Of a stretch of 64,000 nt of DNA, positions 57,801-64,000 are shown one piece after another. The notes below the pieces were generated by a model, which saw only the letters and a program-made list of their open reading frames with translations, did not search any database and was not told the DNA's origin. Source of the stretch: Symbiodinium natans (taxonomy: Eukaryota > Sar > Dinophyceae > Suessiales > Symbiodiniaceae); assembly GCA_905221605.1 (NCBI GenBank), contig CAJNDS010002666.1:167501-231500 (forward strand), given 5' to 3'. Position 1 is the first letter of the stretch. Every line of letters begins with the position of its first letter. A program made the translations under genes and the position numbers.

Positions 57801-60800
57801 CCTCCTTCCCTCCTTCCCTCCTTCCCTCCTTCCCTCCTTCCCTCCTTCCCTCCTTCCCTCCTTCCCTCCTTCCCTCCTTCCCTTCTTCCCTCCTTCCCTC
57901 CTTCCCTCCTTCCCTCCTTCCCTCCTTCCCTCCTTCCCTCCTTCCCTCCTTCCCTCCTTCCCTCCTTCCCTCCTTCCCTCCTTCCCTCCTTCCCTCCTTC
58001 CCTCCTTCCCTCCTTCCCTCCTTCCCTCCTTCCCTCCTTCCCTCCCTCCCTCCTTCCCTCCTTCCCTCCTTCCCTCCTTCCCTCCTTCCCTCCTTCCCTC
58101 CTTCCCTCCTTCCCTCCTTCCCTCCTTCCCTCCTTCCCTCCTTCCCTCCTTCCCTCCTTCCCTCCTTCCCTCCTTCCCTCCTTCCCTCCTTCCCTCCTGC
58201 CCTCCTTCCCTCCTTCCCTCCTTCCCTCCTTCCCTCCTTCCCTCCTTCCCTCCTTCCCTCCTTCCCTCCTTCCCTCCTTCCCTCCTTCCCTCCTCCTCCC
58301 TCCCTCCTTCCCTCCTTCCCTCCTTCCCTCCTTCCCTCCTTCCCTCCTTCCCTCCTTCCCTCCTTCCCTCCTTCCCTCCTTCCCTCCTTTCCTCCTTCCC
58401 TCCTTCCCTCCTTCCCTCCTTCCCTCCTTCCCTCCTTCCCTCCTTCCCTCCTTCCCTCCTTCCCTCCTTCCCTCCTTCCCTCCTTCTCTCCTTCTCTCCT
58501 TCTCTCCTTCTCTCCTTCTCTCCTTCTCTCCTTCTCTCCTTCTCTCCTTCTCCTTTTCCTCTTTTTTCTCTTTTTCTCTTTCTCTCTTTCTCTCTTGCTC
58601 TCTTCTCTTGCTCTTTTGCTCTCTTGCTGTCTTGCTCTCTTGCTCGATTTCTCTCTGTCTCTCTTTGTCTTACATTTTCTGAGGTGGCTACATGTACTAC
58701 GTCATGAACGTCCTGGTGACTCTGTCGCGTCCTCGGAGAGTCGCCACAGATCTCCGCAAGTAACCGCCCGCAAATGCCCCCTTCCGCGGCGCACAGATCC
58801 GCACAGTGCACAGGGCCCAGAAGGTGCCCTCGGGGCATCCTAGGTCCTGGAATCTTACACAAGAGAGAGGAGAGCTCAGAAGCAAAAGGCATCAAATGTC
58901 CTTTGGGTGCAGAGACGTGTTGGGGAATTGGGAAGGAGAAAGAGGATGAAGGAAGGTGCGACCCGGTAAGACTGTGTACTACGAGGGTCAGACACGTGAA
59001 TCTAGTACAAACACTGTACTTACGGCCAAAAATCTTAAAGTAGTATGTAGCAACAAACGCACCCCAAGATGCCAAGGTGCGCCATTGCATCCACCTCCTT
59101 TGCTGGCTACTTCCTTCAGGCGGTTAAGGGTTTAAAAAAGTTTACCCGGGGTATCGCACTTCGCTTGTTGTGACGTATGCGTCCATCCACACTGCATGTC
59201 GCTGCACTTCCTTTGCTCACTGCGACCAACCAACTCACCCCCCGAAGAGATACAACTGGTGGCTCCTGCTCTTTGTTGGATTTCGTTGGGCCTTCTTTGG
59301 CCTTCAGAGGTCACGCCTCCTTACGACCGGCTGCGCTTCGGAGTGTCCATCCTCTTTGCACAGACCACTTTCCGCGCCCCGCTTGAAGGGAGAGATGTTG
59401 AGAGCTTTGGGATGTTTATGTGAGCTCCAGAGAGCAGAGTGGTTTTTTCTCTCCAGGTCTCTCTATCGACAGCAAACTGCCCATCGTGTCCTACGCAACG
59501 GCTTTCGACCACTTTGCAATGTGTTGCCAACTGCTCTTACTGTCGATGATCGTCGGACTCTCGGGCGCAAGAAGAGCAGATGCGTCTCAGATCTGAATTG
59601 AACGACCTGCTGTCTGCAACTGTCTGACATTGCCAGGAGATGTGCTCGTGGCCATGCTTGCAGACAGGTGGTTTGAATTTGGTGGCCTTGAGATGGCGAA
59701 AGTTGTCCCTTGGATCAGTTGCTTGCGGCTCTCTCGGGCTTACGCTTAAATCCCGAACGCACATTCAAGCCCGAGACCCATGCCCCGAAACTCAGAAATA
59801 CGCTCTAGACTGCAGCCACCCTTGTTCTGGTTACCAACTGACCCGGGGGTATGCTTTATGCTTGTTGTCAGGTCTTCTGTTGTTTTTTTGTTCGGGGTGC
59901 GGGGGGTGCGGGGGGGAGGGGGGGGGGGCTCAAAAACTCGAAGCCACCCGAAGCCCTGAAGAGTGCCAGGCCGAAGCCGCTCAAGACTTCTTAGCCTCAA
60001 AGCCGTTTTATCCACGCCTCCCTTACTGCAAGCCTAAGTTCCTTCGACCTTGTCTGCGCTCAAAGGCCAAATCTACGGGTTGAGGGTTGTAACACCGCAG
60101 AAACACTCAAAGCCCCTGAAGACTGCAAGCCAAGCTCTCCAAAATGTACCCTCGACTCCATTCCTAGAGTTCCTTCGATCTCAAAGACTAATCCAAACCT
60201 TGAATCCAGGGGGGCAGTGCAAACATCAGCATCTTAAACTGTCACTCTGAACTTAACCACCGAGCCCGAAAGGCACAACCCTGAAGTCTTAAGCCGTTAA
60301 GCTCCAGGCCCTCAAAATTTTCAACTCCAAACTCAGACGCCGAACAGTGCAAGTGCAAGCGCGAAGCCACAAAAACTAACACCCTTCACCGAACTCGAAC
60401 CAAAAACCGATGGCTCTCAAAACGCCCAACAACTCCCGCAACAAGCGCAGGGGGGGTGGGGGTGGGCGGGCGTGGGTGGGTTTTTTTTTGGGGGGGTTTG
60501 GGGGGGGGTAGGGGGTAGGGGGAAGGGGGAGGGGGGGAGGGGCAGGGAGGGGGGGTAGTCTCAGGCACAAGCTGTGTACAGGTTTGGTTTGAGGTGATTG
60601 GGCTTCGCGCGGTGGCAGGGAGGACCCGACCCCCCCCGCGAAGCTTCAGCCCAAGCCTCAGCCCTAAGCCTAAGCCCCAAGCTTCAAGGCCCAACCAAGC
60701 CTTAAGCCCAAGGCCCTAACCCTGTAGCTAGCTAAGCCCTGACCTAAGCCCTACACCCCAAGCCCAAAGCAAGCCCTAAGCCCTAAGCCTTGCCCCTCCG

Positions 60801-61291
60801 GGGGGGCGTGTGGGGGGGGGGGGAGGGGGGGGGATCCGCCCAAATTTCCCTTGGTCCGGGCACGTCGGCGCGGCTGAATACAGGTCCATTCCGGACCAAA
60901 AAAACCCGGCCTCCATCCTAGACTTGGATCTAAACGCCTCAGGCCTCCGGCCTCGGCGGATACGGCAATAAAGGCTCCAAAAAGGACGACGCACTTGAGG
61001 AACGGCCGCCCTGAAGACTTCGGTACCTGCTCGTTGTCGGCTCTGACAAGATACCTTCCCCCAACCAGAAAACGTCGTTCTACCTCGGTGAAGCTACCAG
61101 TTTGCCCTGAAAAGACGTGCTACGGGCGCGGGTCGTTTCACTTTTGCCATTTTCTCCAGGTTGACAAGGTCATCTTCTTCACGCTGATGCCCGCGTGGTG
61201 CCTTGGCACATCTTGGCACACAGCCTTGCATGTGGATCGCGGCCTATCTGTTGTTGAGAATGTAACTTGCCCGTCAAGCAGACATTTCTGA
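54868..61291 (+). CDS. Pentameric ligand-gated ion channel-like protein (Cys-loop family), multi-exon
   Basis: Exons: 54868-54978 and 55045-55082 (weak, N-terminal). 56330-56445 has Phe-Leu-Glu-Trp-Phe-Asp-Pro, a beta-strand region. 56764-56837 joins 56902-57005, with Phe-Pro-Phe-Asp-Thr-Gln at the Cys-loop. 57285 onward has Asp-Glu-Trp-Arg. An exon around 57440-57510 ends Val-Val-Ile-Gly and joins 58684 onward (Tyr-Tyr-Val-Met-Asn, start of M1). 59310-59373 is M2-like. 59457 onward has Leu-Pro-x-Val-Ser-Tyr-Ala-Thr-Ala, then M3. 61160 onward is M4-like. Phases agree at most junctions. The motif order matches extracellular ligand-binding domain then four transmembrane helices. Ligand and ion selectivity cannot be read. 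The paired Cys of the animal Cys-loop is not seen. The stop position is uncertain. Confidence 0.7.
55575..55830. repeat. TG/TATG-rich tract
   Basis: About 250 bases of GTGTATGTGCATG-like alternating purine-pyrimidine sequence inside the channel gene region. No coding signal. Confidence 0.6.
57652..58560. repeat. (CCTTCCCT)n octanucleotide array, 0.9 kb
   Basis: More than 100 near-perfect copies of an eight-base pyrimidine unit. Variants at the right end become CTCCTTCT, then TC-rich sequence. It sits in the channel-gene intron immediately before the M1 exon at 58684. The 488-codon Arg/Glu/Gly-rich frame on the minus strand is its translation and is not a gene. Confidence 0.97.
59885..60600. 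repeat. G-rich runs in the last channel intron
   Basis: Poly-G blocks at about 59897-59930 and about 60449-60556 (GGGGGTAGGGGG-like). A Cys/Leu-poor spacer with AAGCC-type words lies between them. Confidence 0.75.
60630..60845. repeat. CCTAAGC / CCCAAGC degenerate array and G-runs
   Basis: Irregular tandem units of CCCTAAGC and CCTAAGCC type over about 160 bases, followed by G-runs at about 60798-60830. Similar in flavour to the telomere-like tracts near 9.2 and 15.7 kb. Confidence 0.65.
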
Positions 61292-61418
61292 CTTGTGCCC
61301 GGTCCCCTAGGATTCTAGCGCTCTCGATCTTCAGCATCTGGGTGGTCAGGCTCGGGGATCTGCCAGGGCGGCTTGGGAAGCTTTAGCCTGGGGCTGGTTG
61401 TGATGTGAAGTACGGTGA

Positions 61419-64000
<2,582 letters not shown>

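Noticed and set aside
57624-59090. 488-codon minus-strand frame rich in Arg, Glu, Gly and Lys
   Set aside because: It is the translation of the CCTTCCCT array; the eight-base unit leaves several frames open.

Overview
The window reads as nuclear DNA of a photosynthetic dinoflagellate, probably Symbiodiniaceae-like. This is inferred from several independent signs. Every gene I can support is on the + strand. Exons are short, and introns use GC and GA donors as well as GT, with an AG|G acceptor. Nuclear plastid-protein presequences carry the Phe-Val-Ala-Pro motif typical of secondary red-lineage plastids. There is a relic of the dinoflagellate trans-spliced leader near 4.5 kb, a TTTAGGG-type telomeric tract, and long simple repeats.

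Layout. 0-20.7 kb holds no convincing intact gene. It contains hexanucleotide arrays (0.95-1.68 kb), a RING-like fragment (3.0 kb), the spliced-leader relic (4.5 kb), a decayed LINE-like pol remnant on the minus strand (5.6-7.6 kb), a broken tyrosine-recombinase gene (7.7-8.2 kb), a pair of 670-bp direct repeats (10.6 and 12.7 kb), fold-back sequence, a telomere-like tract (15.7-15.9 kb), CTA arrays, three related hairpin-bearing repeats (17.3-18.5 kb) and GC-rich minisatellites. 21.8-29.2 kb is a tandem array of four genes. Two encode a stand-alone plastid Rieske protein. Two encode a three-helix light-harvesting (LHC) protein fused in frame to the same Rieske domain. 32.9-36.2 kb holds scattered exons of a GH36 (raffinose synthase / Sip1 / alkaline alpha-galactosidase) enzyme. 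49.4-54.8 kb holds phase-coherent exons of a gene I do not recognise. 54.9-61.3 kb holds exons of a pentameric ligand-gated ion channel-like (Cys-loop family) protein. 61.5-64.0 kb is the 5' part of a plastid FtsH protease that runs off the window.

How they fit together. The Rieske / LHC-Rieske array and FtsH both point to thylakoid function: light harvesting or redox, and photosystem repair. The channel and GH36 genes look like unrelated neighbours in a unidirectional gene block. The most interesting object is the LHC-Rieske fusion. It is present twice, and its long 3' exon is almost identical between copies while the adjacent 47-nt exon has diverged. Exon boundaries were read by eye from splice sites and reading phase; no transcript or database evidence was used.
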